This document shows, piece after piece, positions 47,634-56,248 of a DNA stretch of 64,000 nucleotides. Origin of the DNA: Propioniciclava tarda (GTDB lineage: Bacteria; Actinomycetota; Actinomycetes; Propionibacteriales; Propionibacteriaceae); the NCBI RefSeq assembly GCF_900182665.1, contig NZ_FXTL01000005.1:62001-126000 (forward strand). Reading direction: 5' to 3'. Position 1 is the first letter of the stretch, and every line of letters starts with the position of its first letter. The notes beneath the pieces are model-generated. The model was not told the DNA's origin. It was given only the letters and a program-made list of their open reading frames with translations, and did no database searches. The position numbers and the translations under genes are program-made.

Positions 47634-48346
47634 GAGGCTGCCGGCGTGCCCGCCCGGTAGCCGATCCCGCGGACCGTCACGATGATCTCGGGACGCTCGG
47701 GATCCTTCTCGATTTTGGAGCGCAGCCGCTGCACGTGCACGTTGACCAAACGGGTGTCACCCGGATGCCGGTAGCCCCAGACTTCTTGCAGCAACAGCTC
47801 GCGGCTGAACGCCTGCCGGGGCTTGCGGGCCAGGGCCAGCAGCAGGTCGAACTCCAGCGGCGTGAGCGCGACGGCCTGGTCGCCACGGTGGACGGTGTGG
47901 GCCTCGACGTCGATGACGACGTCGCCGATCCGGAGCACGGAGGGATCGTTCTCCTCGACCACGGAACGGCGCAGGCGCGTCTTCACACGGGCAAGCAGTT
48001 CCTGAGTCTTGAATGGCTTCGGTACGTAGTCATCGGCGCCCGCCTCTAGGCCAGAGACGACGTCGGTCGTGTCCGACTTGGCGGTGAGCATCACGATGGC
48101 CACGTCCGAGCTGGCTCGCAGCTCGCGGCAGACGTCGACGCCGTCGCGTCCGGGGAGCATCAGGTCGAGCAGGACGAGGTCGGGCTTGAAGCGACCGAAC
48201 TCGGCCATGACCTCATCCCCGCGGCCGACCCAAGACGTGTCGAAGCCCGAGGCGCGCAACACGATCTGCAGCATCTCGGCCAGGGCGGCATCGTCATCGA
48301 CGACCAGAACGCGACTCCCCGTCAGCGCCTTCGAAGATTCAGCCAC
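47630..48346 (-). CDS. mtrA: Response regulator MtrA
   Basis: A 238-residue OmpR-type regulator. The receiver has the acidic pocket VVDDD (15-19), phosphoacceptor Asp61 in LLDLMLPG, Thr in LTAKSD and the Lys of VPKPF; the winged-helix output domain carries LTPLEFDLLLALARKP and VHVQRLRSKIEKDPERP. Length and identity to MtrA-type regulators are clear over the whole protein. It is first in the mtrAB pair (ATGA overlap). The upstream gap to the yqgE stop is 85 bp and shows no evident operator. The intact regulator beside a trimmed kinase suggests that signal input, not output, has changed. Confidence 0.94.
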   Translation of the reverse strand: MAESSKALTGSRVLVVDDDAALAEMLQIVLRASGFDTSWVGRGDEVMAEFGRFKPDLVLLDLMLPGRDGVDVCRELRASSDVAIVMLTAKSDTTDVVSGLEAGADDYVPKPFKTQELLARVKTRLRRSVVEENDPSVLRIGDVVIDVEAHTVHRGDQAVALTPLEFDLLLALARKPRQAFSRELLLQEVWGYRHPGDTRLVNVHVQRLRSKIEKDPERPEIIVTVRGIGYRAGTPAAS

Positions 48347-48431
48347 GTTGCCCCACCTCCATCGAACGGTTCCCTCGACAAACGTTGCACAGTCCGGGTG
48401 ACCGCGCTGCCGCGGGAGCTACTCCGCGGCG

Positions 48432-48992
48432 TCAATTCAACTCTGGCGTCGGCGTCCACGTCGACAACAGCCCAAGTTCGCCACGCTGACGACGCAGCAC
48501 CCGACGCCACAGAGTACTCGGATCTGCGTCGAAGACGGCCGAGACCGGCGAGGTCACGACGTGCCAGTAGTGGTCCTCCAGCTCGCGTTCGAGCTGGCCC
48601 GGACCCCAGCCGGCATACCCCGCGTAGATGCGCAGGCTGCGGTAGGCGCCTGCCACGATCTCCAGAGGGGTGTCGAGGTGCAGCAGTCCGATGCCGTCGA
48701 ACAGCGGACGCCAGCCCGGCGGCTCTTCGTCCGCGCGGGCCGGCTCGGCCAGGCAGATCGCCCCCTCCGGCGACACCGGTCCGCCGTCGAAGAGCAGCTC
48801 CGGGAACGTGACCAGGGGCCCCCACCCGGGCAGGACGGCCTCCAGGTCGTACGCGGAGAGCCGGTTGAGAACGACGCCGAGGGCACCGTTCGCGTCGGCG
48901 TCCAGAATGAGGCAGACGGTCTGGTCGAACACGCCGTCGCTGACGCCCACGCCGGCCGCCAGCAGCAGTCCCGGCCTGATGACAGCGCTCAT
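48432..48992 (-). CDS. YqgE/AlgH family protein (UPF0301)
   Basis: A 186-residue cytosolic protein of the YqgE/AlgH family with its hallmark segments: VIRPGLLLAAGVGVSDGVFDQTVCLILD near the start (residues 6-32), GALGVVLNRLS, FDGGPVSPEGAICL and GYAGWGPGQLERELEDHYW. The fold is known; no biochemical role is established. AGGAGG lies 5 nt before the ATG at 48992; a GTG two codons upstream would be too close to it. It precedes mtrA in the same direction with 85 bp between and may share a transcript with it. Confidence 0.9.
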   Translation of the reverse strand: MSAVIRPGLLLAAGVGVSDGVFDQTVCLILDADANGALGVVLNRLSAYDLEAVLPGWGPLVTFPELLFDGGPVSPEGAICLAEPARADEEPPGWRPLFDGIGLLHLDTPLEIVAGAYRSLRIYAGYAGWGPGQLERELEDHYWHVVTSPVSAVFDADPSTLWRRVLRRQRGELGLLSTWTPTPELN

Positions 48993-49159
48993 CCCCACCT
49001 CCTGAGGTCATCCTGCCACCGCCAGCGGACGCCTCGCAGAAACAACGATCGTCCGGCCCCGAAGGACGAGCGATCACAAGCAGTCCTGTCGATCGAGGGC
49101 ACCTGTCGAACTCGTGGCATTCGGAGCTCATCGACAGTTGCTCGCCAGCCGCCGACCTG

Positions 49160-49199
49160 TTGACACCCTTCATGTTCAAACGTACAGTTTTACGTACAG
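49160..49199 (+). promoter_or_regulatory. Promoter and probable operator of yefM-yoeB
   Basis: TTGACA (49160-49165), a 17-bp spacer and TACAGT (49183-49188) make a near-consensus housekeeping promoter. The octamer ACGTACAG occurs twice, at 49180-49187 over the -10 and at 49192-49199, with GTAC cores like those of known YefM operators. Binding there by YefM-YoeB would block the promoter. Confidence 0.7.
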
Positions 49200-49209
49200 G
49201 GGGTTCGCC

Positions 49210-49464
49210 ATGAAGACGCTCAGCTACACCGAGTCGCGCGCCAACTACGCGCAGGTGCTCGACGACGTGGTCAACAACCGTGAGGAGACGATCATCACTC
49301 GCGCCGGGCACGAACCCGTCGTCATCGTCTCCCTTGCCGACTACGAGTCTCTGCGCGAGACCGCGTACCTCATGCGCTCGCCCGCCAACGCCCGACGACT
49401 CCTGGACTCCATCGACCGACTGGAGAGCGGCGGCGGCACTCGCCACCATCTCACCGAGGACTGA
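49210..49464 (+). CDS. yefM: Antitoxin of the YefM/Phd family
   Basis: An 84-residue protein with the Phd/YefM N-terminal DNA-binding domain (KTLSYTESRANYAQVLDDVVNNREETIITRAG over residues 2-34, then PVVIVSLADYESLRETAYL) and a flexible acidic C-terminus that would neutralise the toxin. The ATG at 49210 follows a GGGGG stretch and the promoter/operator just upstream. Its stop lies 4 bp before the toxin start. Autoregulation with the toxin as co-repressor is expected from the family. Confidence 0.95.
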   Translation: MKTLSYTESRANYAQVLDDVVNNREETIITRAGHEPVVIVSLADYESLRETAYLMRSPANARRLLDSIDRLESGGGTRHHLTED

Positions 49465-49468
49465 GTCT

Positions 49469-49729
49469 GTGCTCCTCATCTGGGATGAGACTGCTTGGGA
49501 CGACTACCTGTGGTGGCAGACCGAAGACCGCCGGACGCTCAAGCGCATCAACCTGCTCATCCAGGACGTAGCACGTCACGGCAATGAGGGAATCGGCAAG
49601 CCCGAGGCCCTCAAGCATGGGCTGTCTGGCTACTGGTCCAGACGCATCACCGACGAGCATCGCCTGGTGTACAAGGTCGTCAACAACGAGGTGCGCATTG
49701 CCAGTTGTCGCTACCACTACGGCCGCTGA
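49469..49729 (+). CDS. yoeB: YoeB-type endoribonuclease toxin
   Basis: An 86-residue RelE-fold toxin that cleaves mRNA in the ribosomal A site. Catalytic residues known from E. coli YoeB are present: Glu in GKPEALK, Arg in DEHRLVY and the terminal His-Tyr pair in CRYHYGR. The start VLLIWDETAWDDYLWW is at the GTG 49469, 4 bp after the antitoxin stop; in-frame codons further upstream lie in yefM. The pair is complete and looks functional. It sits just downstream of the ssrA 3' end, next to an orphan immunity-like gene. Confidence 0.95.
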   Translation: MLLIWDETAWDDYLWWQTEDRRTLKRINLLIQDVARHGNEGIGKPEALKHGLSGYWSRRITDEHRLVYKVVNNEVRIASCRYHYGR

Positions 49730-49884
49730 CGCTCATCGTTCCCGATCGCCTTGGTGGACGACCTCACGAGCGACCATCCCTGGCGAGTCGACTGGATTGC
49801 CCAAAGGCACAGTCCCTGACCACAACTGCCCAGGCAGATCTGGGGGCCAGCGACTGACTCACATCGCCATGGGGGCGGCCTACA

Positions 49885-50427
49885 GTGGCGATCGTGAGCT
49901 CGCAGCAAACCTTGAGCCTGTCGGACAGGCGGGTGCTCTCGGCGTGGGCAGCCGACTGCGCCGAACACGTACTGCCGCTGTTCGAAGCCGAAGCCCCGGT
50001 CGATGCGCGACCCCGTACTGCCATTGCCGCAGCCCGCGCCTTCGCGCGAGGAACAATTGGCGCGGCCGAGATGATTCTCCAGCGAGGTGGCGGTAAGGGG
50101 CCCCGGCCTGACGTGACAGCAGCTGCCGCAGCGGCTGGCCGCGCTGCCGGGCAGGCACTGGCGACGGCACACATGGGGGCGCACGCCCTCGGCGCAGCAG
50201 GGTACGCCTGCCATGCAGCCCTCCTCGCTGCGGGGGACGATGCAATGCAGGCGTGGTCGCTCGAGATGACGTGGCAGCTTGCGCAGATGTCGCTCGAAGT
50301 GAGAGCCGCCTTGCGGCGGCTGCCAGCCCTGGGAGAGCCGGGCGGACCCTTGGGGCCAGGCCTGCTCTCACGCGGGCCTGTCGGCGACTCAATCAGACAC
50401 CTTCAGGAGGCCTTGACCTGGACCTGA
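49885..50427 (+). CDS. Imm5-like putative immunity protein
   Basis: A 180-residue Ala-rich helical protein. The segments VLSAWAADCAEHVLPLFE, RPRTAIAAARAFARG and GRAAGQALATAHMGAHALGAAGYA match the pattern I know from the Imm5 family of predicted immunity proteins, often annotated simply as putative immunity protein. No toxin of the polymorphic type is encoded nearby, so a direct partner cannot be named. Two GTG starts are possible (49885, 49894); a TACAGT at 49881-49886 would place a transcript start close to 49894, suggesting a leaderless message. The assignment is moderate, and the biological role is open. Confidence 0.65.
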   Translation: MAIVSSQQTLSLSDRRVLSAWAADCAEHVLPLFEAEAPVDARPRTAIAAARAFARGTIGAAEMILQRGGGKGPRPDVTAAAAAAGRAAGQALATAHMGAHALGAAGYACHAALLAAGDDAMQAWSLEMTWQLAQMSLEVRAALRRLPALGEPGGPLGPGLLSRGPVGDSIRHLQEALTWT

Positions 50428-50482
50428 AGGACACAAAGAACCCGGGACACACAACTTGCATGTCCCGGGACCTTGTAAGGGG

Positions 50483-50848
50483 TGGAGGTGGCGGGAATCG
50501 AACCCGCGTCCTCAAGAGGCGAACCAGGTCTTCTCCGGGCGCAGCTGGCAAAACGTTCTACTCGGCTCCCACCCTCACGCCAGCGAGTGGTGGACAAGCC
50601 CAGCCCCAGCAAAGTCCCCCGACGCCGCTGGAACACCAGCGCCGGAGCAAGCCTTCTAGATGAGGCCGATGACCGGGCTGAAGGCTAAGCCCGGGTCGAC
50701 CCTTCGATCACTGATCAGGCAGCGAGAGCGAAGTCAGTGCGCTCAGAGTTGGCACTTATTGGTTTCCGGCGATCGTTAACGAGATGTCGTCGGCTCCTCG
50801 GCCCGCTTCTCCTGGGACTACCGTCCCAAGTCGAAACCAGTCACCCCC
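50483..50848 (-). ncRNA. ssrA: Transfer-messenger RNA (tmRNA)
   Basis: Read leftward, the RNA starts GGGGGUGACUGGUUUCGAC at 50848 and ends with a T arm GGTTCGATTCC and acceptor CACCTCC-A at 50483. The 7-bp acceptor GGGGGUG/CACCUCC is complete with one G-U pair. The genome continues with CCC, so the final CCA is not fully encoded. The tag reading frame (50753 down to 50715) encodes ANSERTDFALAA and a TGA; the LAA end is the ClpXP degradation signal. The tag is like that of Propionibacterium as I remember it. With SmpB, encoded at 53234, it rescues stalled ribosomes. Confidence 0.95.
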
Positions 50849-50953
50849 TGTTGAGTTGTCCCGCCCGCTACTGATCGGGCGAGTTCCCCGTCGCCGGGAA
50901 CTACCAGCTTAGCAACCTCCGGCGACGCCGAATTCTTCCCGGACGCCGCAGCG

Positions 50954-51319
50954 TCAGCGGACGCCGACGAGGTCGCAGACGAAGACGAGCGTCTCGTTCG
51001 GCTTGATGACGCCGCCAGCGCCGCGAGCCCCGTATCCCAGGTGCGGCGGGATCGTGATGCGGCGGCGTCCGCCCACCTTCATCCCGACGATGCCGTCGTC
51101 CCAGCCGCGGATGACCTGCCCCGCGCCCAAGTTGAACACCAGCGGGTCGCCGCGGTCGTAGCTGTTGTCGAACTCGGCGCCGTCGCTGTGCGCGACCCCG
51201 ACGTAGTGCACCGCGACGCGCTTGCCGCGCTCGGCCTCGGGCCCGGTGCCCACCTCAAGGTCTTCGAGAACCAGTTCTGCCGACGCGGGGCCGTCGATCG
51301 TCACCTGTGGCTTGTCCAT
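50954..51319 (-). CDS. FKBP-type peptidyl-prolyl cis-trans isomerase
   Basis: A 121-residue single-domain FKBP. After a short lead (MDKPQVTIDGPASAELVLEDL, residues 1-21) come the family motifs VAVHYVGV, FDNSYDRGDPLVFNLGAGQVI, GWDDGIVGMKVGGRRRITIP, GYGARG and LVFVCDLV, all covering the FK506-fold. There is no signal peptide or lipobox, so it acts in the cytoplasm on proline bonds of folding proteins. The ATG at 51319 is chosen over in-frame codons upstream that lack similarity. It is downstream of the DUF2207 gene in the same direction and ends 105 bp from the tmRNA 5' end. Confidence 0.94.
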   Translation of the reverse strand: MDKPQVTIDGPASAELVLEDLEVGTGPEAERGKRVAVHYVGVAHSDGAEFDNSYDRGDPLVFNLGAGQVIRGWDDGIVGMKVGGRRRITIPPHLGYGARGAGGVIKPNETLVFVCDLVGVR

Positions 51320-51350
51320 GGCGATGAGCGTAGTTGGCTTGGGGCCGCGG

Positions 51351-53237
51351 TTACCAACCGCTCGCACCGCCGCCGCCGGACCCGCCACCGGAGAACCCAC
51401 CGCCGCCACCGAAGCCAGAGCCACCCCCGAACCCTGTCCCGCCGAAGGACGAGTCGCTCACCTGCGGGACGCTCGACGTCGACAGGGAGTCGTCCCAGGA
51501 GTTCACGTTCCACAGCACCACGTTGGGGTTCCAGGGACCGCCGCCGTACCAGTAGGTGTCCGGCGTGGCCATGCGACCCAGCGCGACCGCCTGCTCACAG
51601 ACCTTCGTCCAGCGCTCGGCCAGCCCGAACAGCACCGCCCACGGCAGGTACTTGGTGAAGATGTCCTCGCCCTCTTCGAACCGGAGTTGCTCGGCCTCGG
51701 CCGTCGCGATGTAGGTGCGGAAGCCCTCGATCTGGTCGGTCCAGGCGCGGCCCACGGCCGTCCGCTGACCTCGGACGAGCTTGGTGGCCACGATCGCGAT
51801 CGTGATCGCGGCGGAGGTCACGATCGGAATGATCGCCCACAGCCACGAGCCGCCGGTGCCGATGAAGCTGACCAGCATGAAGCCAGCGAAGAGCAGACCC
51901 CCGAGCCTCGGTGCGGCGCGTCCGCGCAGCGATACCCCGCTCAAGCCGCGCTTGAACCAGCCCTGGGCGCGAGCTGCTTCGATCGTGTCGTCCTCCAGCG
52001 CCTGGCGGACGCTCTCCAGGCTGCCCGCTTCATCCAGCGCCACCGGCGAGGGGTCGTTGCCGAACAGGCCGTCGAACAACAGGCGGCTGGGCTTGTCCGG
52101 ACTGCGTTTCGGATCCCTCGGCACTGCCGTCGGCGGACGGTCGTCGCCGGGCGCCGAGCCGAACAGCTGGATCGCGCCGGCGGTGGCGAGCCCGATGAGC
52201 GTGGCGGTGAGGTGCTGGACCTTGGACGTACCTTCAAGCAGGTAGCCCGCGTACATCAGCGGCAGCCGCGGCGCGGCGAACGAGACCGGCACGTCCTTGA
52301 GTTGGTTCGGCTCGACGCCCACCTTGGCCCCCTTGGGCGGGAACGTGCCGGGTGGGGCGCCCGCGAAGCGGTCATCGCGCGACCTCGGGCGGTAGTAAAG
52401 CCACCCGAAGATGGGCATCAGGACGGCACCGATGCCTCCCGCGATCAGCGCCCAGATCGTCTGCCTCTGCTCGGCGGCCACCGTCGAGTCGACGTAGATC
52501 CGGGACGCCGTCCCGGCAGCCCCCTTCACGATCTTCGCGTCGACAGACAGGACGTAGTTGGTTTGGAGCGGTTGTGCGGTGAAGACCGCCTTGCCGTCGG
52601 TGATGGTCGCCGACGTGCAGTCCGCCTTCTGCCCCGACGGGGCCGCGGAACACACCACGTCCTGGGCGCCCTGGGGCACGGTGACCGTCACGGTGGCCGA
52701 CCTGACCAGCCCGACGCCCGGACCGATGGCGTCCACGTGGAACTCGTCGAACGCCGCCTGCGGGCCGCGCAGCAGACCGCGCTGGTCGTAGGTGATCACG
52801 TAGGTGACCGTGTCGCTGGTGATTGTCCGGTTGGCCGAGCCGATCCGAATCCTGGTGAGGAGCGAGCGCGGGTTGGACTGATCGGCGAACTCTTCGATCT
52901 GGGTCTGGGTCGAGACCGGGTCCGGCGAGGTGACCTTCACGTTGCTGACGGGGAAGACGACGTCCTTGTCGGCCTGGTCCCCGGACGGCTCACGCGTCAC
53001 CAACTTGCGATCGAGCCCGTGGCGTCCGGCGTCGCTGCCGAAGCGATAGACGATCGTCTCGGTCACGTGGGCAACGCCATCCGTGCCCACCACATAGTCG
53101 ACGTCGAAGCGATCGAAGGTGTCGGGAGTCGCGGCCAACGCGGGCAGAGCCGGTCCAAGCGCCACCATGGACAGAGCCAGCACCAGCGCCCCCAGCCAGG
53201 ACGCGGGCCGCGCGAACCGCGTCCGGATGGCCCTCAT
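51351..53237 (-). CDS. DUF2207 membrane protein
   Basis: A 628-residue membrane protein. A signal peptide (residues 1-35, ending ALPALAA) precedes an extracellular beta-rich DUF2207 domain (about 40-265, with [19 protein letters not shown]). One membrane segment lies near 275-297 ([22 protein letters not shown]), two more near 445-490, and the C-terminus is a Gly/Ser/Phe-rich tail ([19 protein letters not shown]) typical of the family. The role is unknown; a part in envelope maintenance is only a guess. The start overlaps the smpB stop (ATGA), so it is translated with smpB. The frame upstream of 53237 is smpB shadow. Confidence 0.85.
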   Translation of the reverse strand: MRAIRTRFARPASWLGALVLALSMVALGPALPALAATPDTFDRFDVDYVVGTDGVAHVTETIVYRFGSDAGRHGLDRKLVTREPSGDQADKDVVFPVSNVKVTSPDPVSTQTQIEEFADQSNPRSLLTRIRIGSANRTITSDTVTYVITYDQRGLLRGPQAAFDEFHVDAIGPGVGLVRSATVTVTVPQGAQDVVCSAAPSGQKADCTSATITDGKAVFTAQPLQTNYVLSVDAKIVKGAAGTASRIYVDSTVAAEQRQTIWALIAGGIGAVLMPIFGWLYYRPRSRDDRFAGAPPGTFPPKGAKVGVEPNQLKDVPVSFAAPRLPLMYAGYLLEGTSKVQHLTATLIGLATAGAIQLFGSAPGDDRPPTAVPRDPKRSPDKPSRLLFDGLFGNDPSPVALDEAGSLESVRQALEDDTIEAARAQGWFKRGLSGVSLRGRAAPRLGGLLFAGFMLVSFIGTGGSWLWAIIPIVTSAAITIAIVATKLVRGQRTAVGRAWTDQIEGFRTYIATAEAEQLRFEEGEDIFTKYLPWAVLFGLAERWTKVCEQAVALGRMATPDTYWYGGGPWNPNVVLWNVNSWDDSLSTSSVPQVSDSSFGGTGFGGGSGFGGGGGFSGGGSGGGGASGW

Positions 53238-53713
53238 CGGGACACCCGACGGTTCCTGGACGCCATGGCCCGCTGTGCCTCGCGGTCGGCGTCGCGCTTG
53301 GCGAGAGTCTGCCGCTTGTCCCAGTCCCGCTTGCCGGTGGCCACGGCGATCTCGACCTTGGCGTAGCCGTCGGAGAAGTAGATCGACAACGGCACGATGG
53401 TGCGTCCGGAGTTCTCGGTCTCGCGGAAGAGCTTCGCGATCTCCTTGCTGTGCAGCAGGAGCTTGCGATTGCGCTTGGGGGCGTGGTTGGTCCAGGTGCC
53501 GAAACGGTACTCGGGAATGTTCACATTGCGCAGCCACACCTCGCCGTCGTCCACGGTCGCGAACCCGTCGACGAGCGATGCGCGGCCACCCCGCAACGAC
53601 TTGACCTCGGTGCCGGTCAGGACGAGGCCAGCCTCGAAGCGCTCACCGATCTCGTAGTCGTGGCGCGCCTTCTTGTTCTGGGCGACAAGCACGCGTCCTG
53701 TGGGACGGGGCAT
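53234..53713 (-). CDS. smpB: SsrA-binding protein SmpB
   Basis: A 159-residue partner of tmRNA in trans-translation. Family landmarks are [54 protein letters not shown] and the basic tail [19 protein letters not shown] that folds on entering the ribosome. The ATG at 53713 has GAAGGAGG 5-6 nt upstream. The gene ends in overlap with the DUF2207 gene and follows the M23 gene by 57 bp. ssrA lies 2.4 kb downstream on the same strand. Confidence 0.97.
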   Translation of the reverse strand: MPRPTGRVLVAQNKKARHDYEIGERFEAGLVLTGTEVKSLRGGRASLVDGFATVDDGEVWLRNVNIPEYRFGTWTNHAPKRNRKLLLHSKEIAKLFRETENSGRTIVPLSIYFSDGYAKVEIAVATGKRDWDKRQTLAKRDADREAQRAMASRNRRVSR

Positions 53714-53770
53714 GGCGGCCTCCTTCGTGGTGGGCGTGCCGCCAGACTACCAATCGCCGCGAACAGCCCC

Positions 53771-55270
53771 CTACGGGATGTAGTTCATCGGGTTGACGGG
53801 CGTCCCGTCGTGGCGAACCTCCAGGTGCAGGTGGCAGCCGGTGGACAGGCCCGTCGTGCCGACGTACCCGATCAGCTGGCCCCGGCTGACCTGCTGGCCG
53901 ACGCTGACGGCGAACTTGGACTGGTGGAAGTAGCTCGTCGTGACGTAGCTGCCGTTGATCGTGCCGTGCCCGAGGACGATGCGGTTGCCGGCGCCCCCGC
54001 TGAACCCGGCCGACAGGACGACCCCTGCGCGGGCGGCGTAGATCGGCGTCCCGCAGGCGGCGCCGAAGTCGGTGCCGGCGTGAAGGCGCCAGTAATGCAG
54101 GATCGGGTGGAACCGCATTCCGAAGGGCGACCCGGGGTTGGCGTCCACTGGACGGATGAAGCCGGACGACGACACGCTGCCGGATGCTCCGGACGACGAA
54201 CCGGACGCCGGCGCCGAGCCCGAGGAGGCGGAGGCGGCCGCCGCGGCCTTCTGCGCCGCGATGAGCGCCTGGATCTCCTTCTGGGTCTGCGCAGCCTCAG
54301 CCTCGGCTTCGGCGATGGCAGCCTGGGACGCCGCCAGTTGGCTCTGCGCGGCGCTGAGTTGCTGCTGAGCCGCAGACTGAGCGCCTTGCGCCGAGCCCAA
54401 CGCCCCCTGGTTGGCCGACAGCACGGCTTGGGCCTGCTGAAGCGCCTGCTGGTTCTGCGCCACCAGCGATTGGAACGCCGCCTGGGCCTCGGTGGCCTTG
54501 CGCTCGAGGTCGGCGACGATCCTCACCTGCGCCGCGGACGCGTCCTTGGCGGCGGAGACGCGGGCCTCGATCTGGGCCTGGAGGTCCCGGGAGGCCTGCA
54601 GTTGGGTCTGGTACAGGTCGAGGCGGGCCTTTTCGGCCGCCTGGGTGTCGAAGATCGTGTCGCTCCACTGCAGGCGCTGCGACAGGTCGGAGGGGGTCTG
54701 TGAGCCGAAGATGGTCGCGAGTCCCTCGATGGAGGACTGCTGCTGGAACGCCTCCCGCGCCGCCGAACCCATCAGGCTCTGTTGGGTCTCGAGCTGGGCC
54801 TGGCCCGCGGCGACCGCGCCCTTGGCGTCGGCGAGAGCGTCCTGTGCGGCCGCCAACTCGGAGGCGAGCTGGGCATCGTAGTCGCGGGCCTGCTGGAGCT
54901 GCTGGCGGGTTTCCAGCACGGTGCGTTGGGCGTTGGCAAGCTTCTGCTCGGACGCCGACAGCTCAACCCCGGCCGAGCTGACCTGTCCCTGCGCGGCGTC
55001 TACCTGGGACGCTGCGGCAGCGACCCGGCTCGCCGACTGGGCGCTGGCGGCCTTCGCCGCTGCCACCTGCTGCGCGGCGGCGTCCGCCTTGGCCCGCGCG
55101 GCGGCGGCCTGAGCGGACGCCGCAGCAGCTTGTTTCTGCAGGGTCGAGAGGCTGGCCGCTTGGGCGGGCAGGGCGGACACACCGCATGAGGTCGCGATGA
55201 CCGCGGTGGCCAACCCGAGCCGGAGGCTCAGCTTGCTCAACGTGTTTCGGGGGGAAGAATCCTCAACCAC
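53771..55270 (-). CDS. EnvC/RipC-like M23 (LytM) peptidase with long coiled coil
   Basis: A 499-residue exported protein. The signal peptide ends near ALPAQA (about 38); then comes an Ala/Gln-rich coiled coil (about 40-345), a Ser/Gly linker (about 345-370) and a C-terminal LytM domain. The zinc ligands are intact: HAGTD (His397, Asp401) and CHLHLEV (His480, His482), so it should be an active endopeptidase, unlike EnvC. Directly downstream of ftsX, it is the likely hydrolase (or activator) gated by FtsEX during division. The GTG at 55270 has GGAG 6 nt upstream; the ATG at 55276 touches the box and is disfavoured. Confidence 0.87.
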   Translation of the reverse strand: MVEDSSPRNTLSKLSLRLGLATAVIATSCGVSALPAQAASLSTLQKQAAAASAQAAAARAKADAAAQQVAAAKAASAQSASRVAAAASQVDAAQGQVSSAGVELSASEQKLANAQRTVLETRQQLQQARDYDAQLASELAAAQDALADAKGAVAAGQAQLETQQSLMGSAAREAFQQQSSIEGLATIFGSQTPSDLSQRLQWSDTIFDTQAAEKARLDLYQTQLQASRDLQAQIEARVSAAKDASAAQVRIVADLERKATEAQAAFQSLVAQNQQALQQAQAVLSANQGALGSAQGAQSAAQQQLSAAQSQLAASQAAIAEAEAEAAQTQKEIQALIAAQKAAAAASASSGSAPASGSSSGASGSVSSSGFIRPVDANPGSPFGMRFHPILHYWRLHAGTDFGAACGTPIYAARAGVVLSAGFSGGAGNRIVLGHGTINGSYVTTSYFHQSKFAVSVGQQVSRGQLIGYVGTTGLSTGCHLHLEVRHDGTPVNPMNYIP

Positions 55271-55309
55271 GTGCATCTCCGATGTGAGTCCGGCCGGGGC
55301 CGGATGTCG

Positions 55310-56212
55310 TCACACGCGCAGGTAGCGTCGTGTGGCTATCAACGTTGGAATAGTAGAGAGCACGACGGCCACCGCCACAACAGCTAGCACGGTGAGTCCG
55401 ATATTGTCCCAGCCGATCCAGCGGACGGTCTGGATGGCAGGTTGAGCCTTGCCGATGATCACGAACTGCTCCAGGCCCGCCAACGTGAGGCACGCCAGGA
55501 CGGCTCCGGCGAGGGCCGCGACCAGCGATTCGAGCAGGAACGGCAGCACGATGAACCAGTTGCTGGCGCCGACGAGCCTCATGATGCCGAGCTCGCGTCG
55601 CCGCGAGAACGCGGCCATGCGGATGGTGTTGCCGATCTGCAGAGCCGCGGCGAGCAGCAACAGCAGGGACGCCCCGACGGTCGCCACGCGGGCGAGATTG
55701 AGCCACGCGAAAACGGGCTCCAGAATGCCGCGAAGGTCTTGCACCTTCTGCACCCCGGGCAGCCCCTGCACCGCCGAGACCACGCCCTGGTAGTCCTCGG
55801 GGTTCTTCAGCTTGACCCGGAAGTTGTCCTGCATGTCGGCTGCCGTCATGGTGCCGAGGATGGACGAGTCCTTGTAGACCTCTTTGAACTGGACGAAGAC
55901 CTCGTCCTTGGTCTCGTAGGTGACCGCGGCCACTTCGGCGTTCGACTCGAGGGTCTTGCGGATCACGTCGCGCTGGGCGTCCGTGGCATCGTGCCCGGCG
56001 TCGCAGTTGGTGCCCTGGGTCGCCGCGGTGCACAGGAAGACCGTGACTTCGATCTTGTCGTACCAGCGACCCTTGATCAGGTCGACCTGCTGGGCGGACA
56101 GCAGCCCCACCCCGAACAGCGACAGGGACACCCACATGGTGACGACCACGGCGATCGTCATCGTGATGTTCCGGCGCAGACCCGACAGGGCCTCGGTCAG
56201 CGTGTGGCGCAT
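55310..56212 (-). CDS. ftsX: Cell-division protein FtsX
   Basis: A 300-residue membrane protein with the FtsX layout: TM1 near 22-42 after the amphipathic start MRHTLTEALSGLRRNITMTIAVVV (1-24), an extracellular domain (about 45-165) and three C-terminal helices with SRRRELGIMRLVGASNWFI between. FtsX carries no transport function; with FtsE it transmits ATP-driven movements to a peptidoglycan hydrolase. AGGAGG is 5-6 nt ahead of the ATG. It follows ftsE by 36 bp and precedes the M23 gene by 39 bp. Confidence 0.96.
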   Translation of the reverse strand: MRHTLTEALSGLRRNITMTIAVVVTMWVSLSLFGVGLLSAQQVDLIKGRWYDKIEVTVFLCTAATQGTNCDAGHDATDAQRDVIRKTLESNAEVAAVTYETKDEVFVQFKEVYKDSSILGTMTAADMQDNFRVKLKNPEDYQGVVSAVQGLPGVQKVQDLRGILEPVFAWLNLARVATVGASLLLLLAAALQIGNTIRMAAFSRRRELGIMRLVGASNWFIVLPFLLESLVAALAGAVLACLTLAGLEQFVIIGKAQPAIQTVRWIGWDNIGLTVLAVVAVAVVLSTIPTLIATRRYLRV

Positions 56213-56248
56213 GCCAGGCCTCCTCGCTGGTTGGTCGTCAACTCAAGC

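Noticed and set aside
51351-51450. Gly-rich repeat array as a possible tandem DNA repeat
   Set aside because: It is the coding sequence of the usual Gly/Ser/Phe-rich C-terminal tail of DUF2207 proteins, with irregular units.
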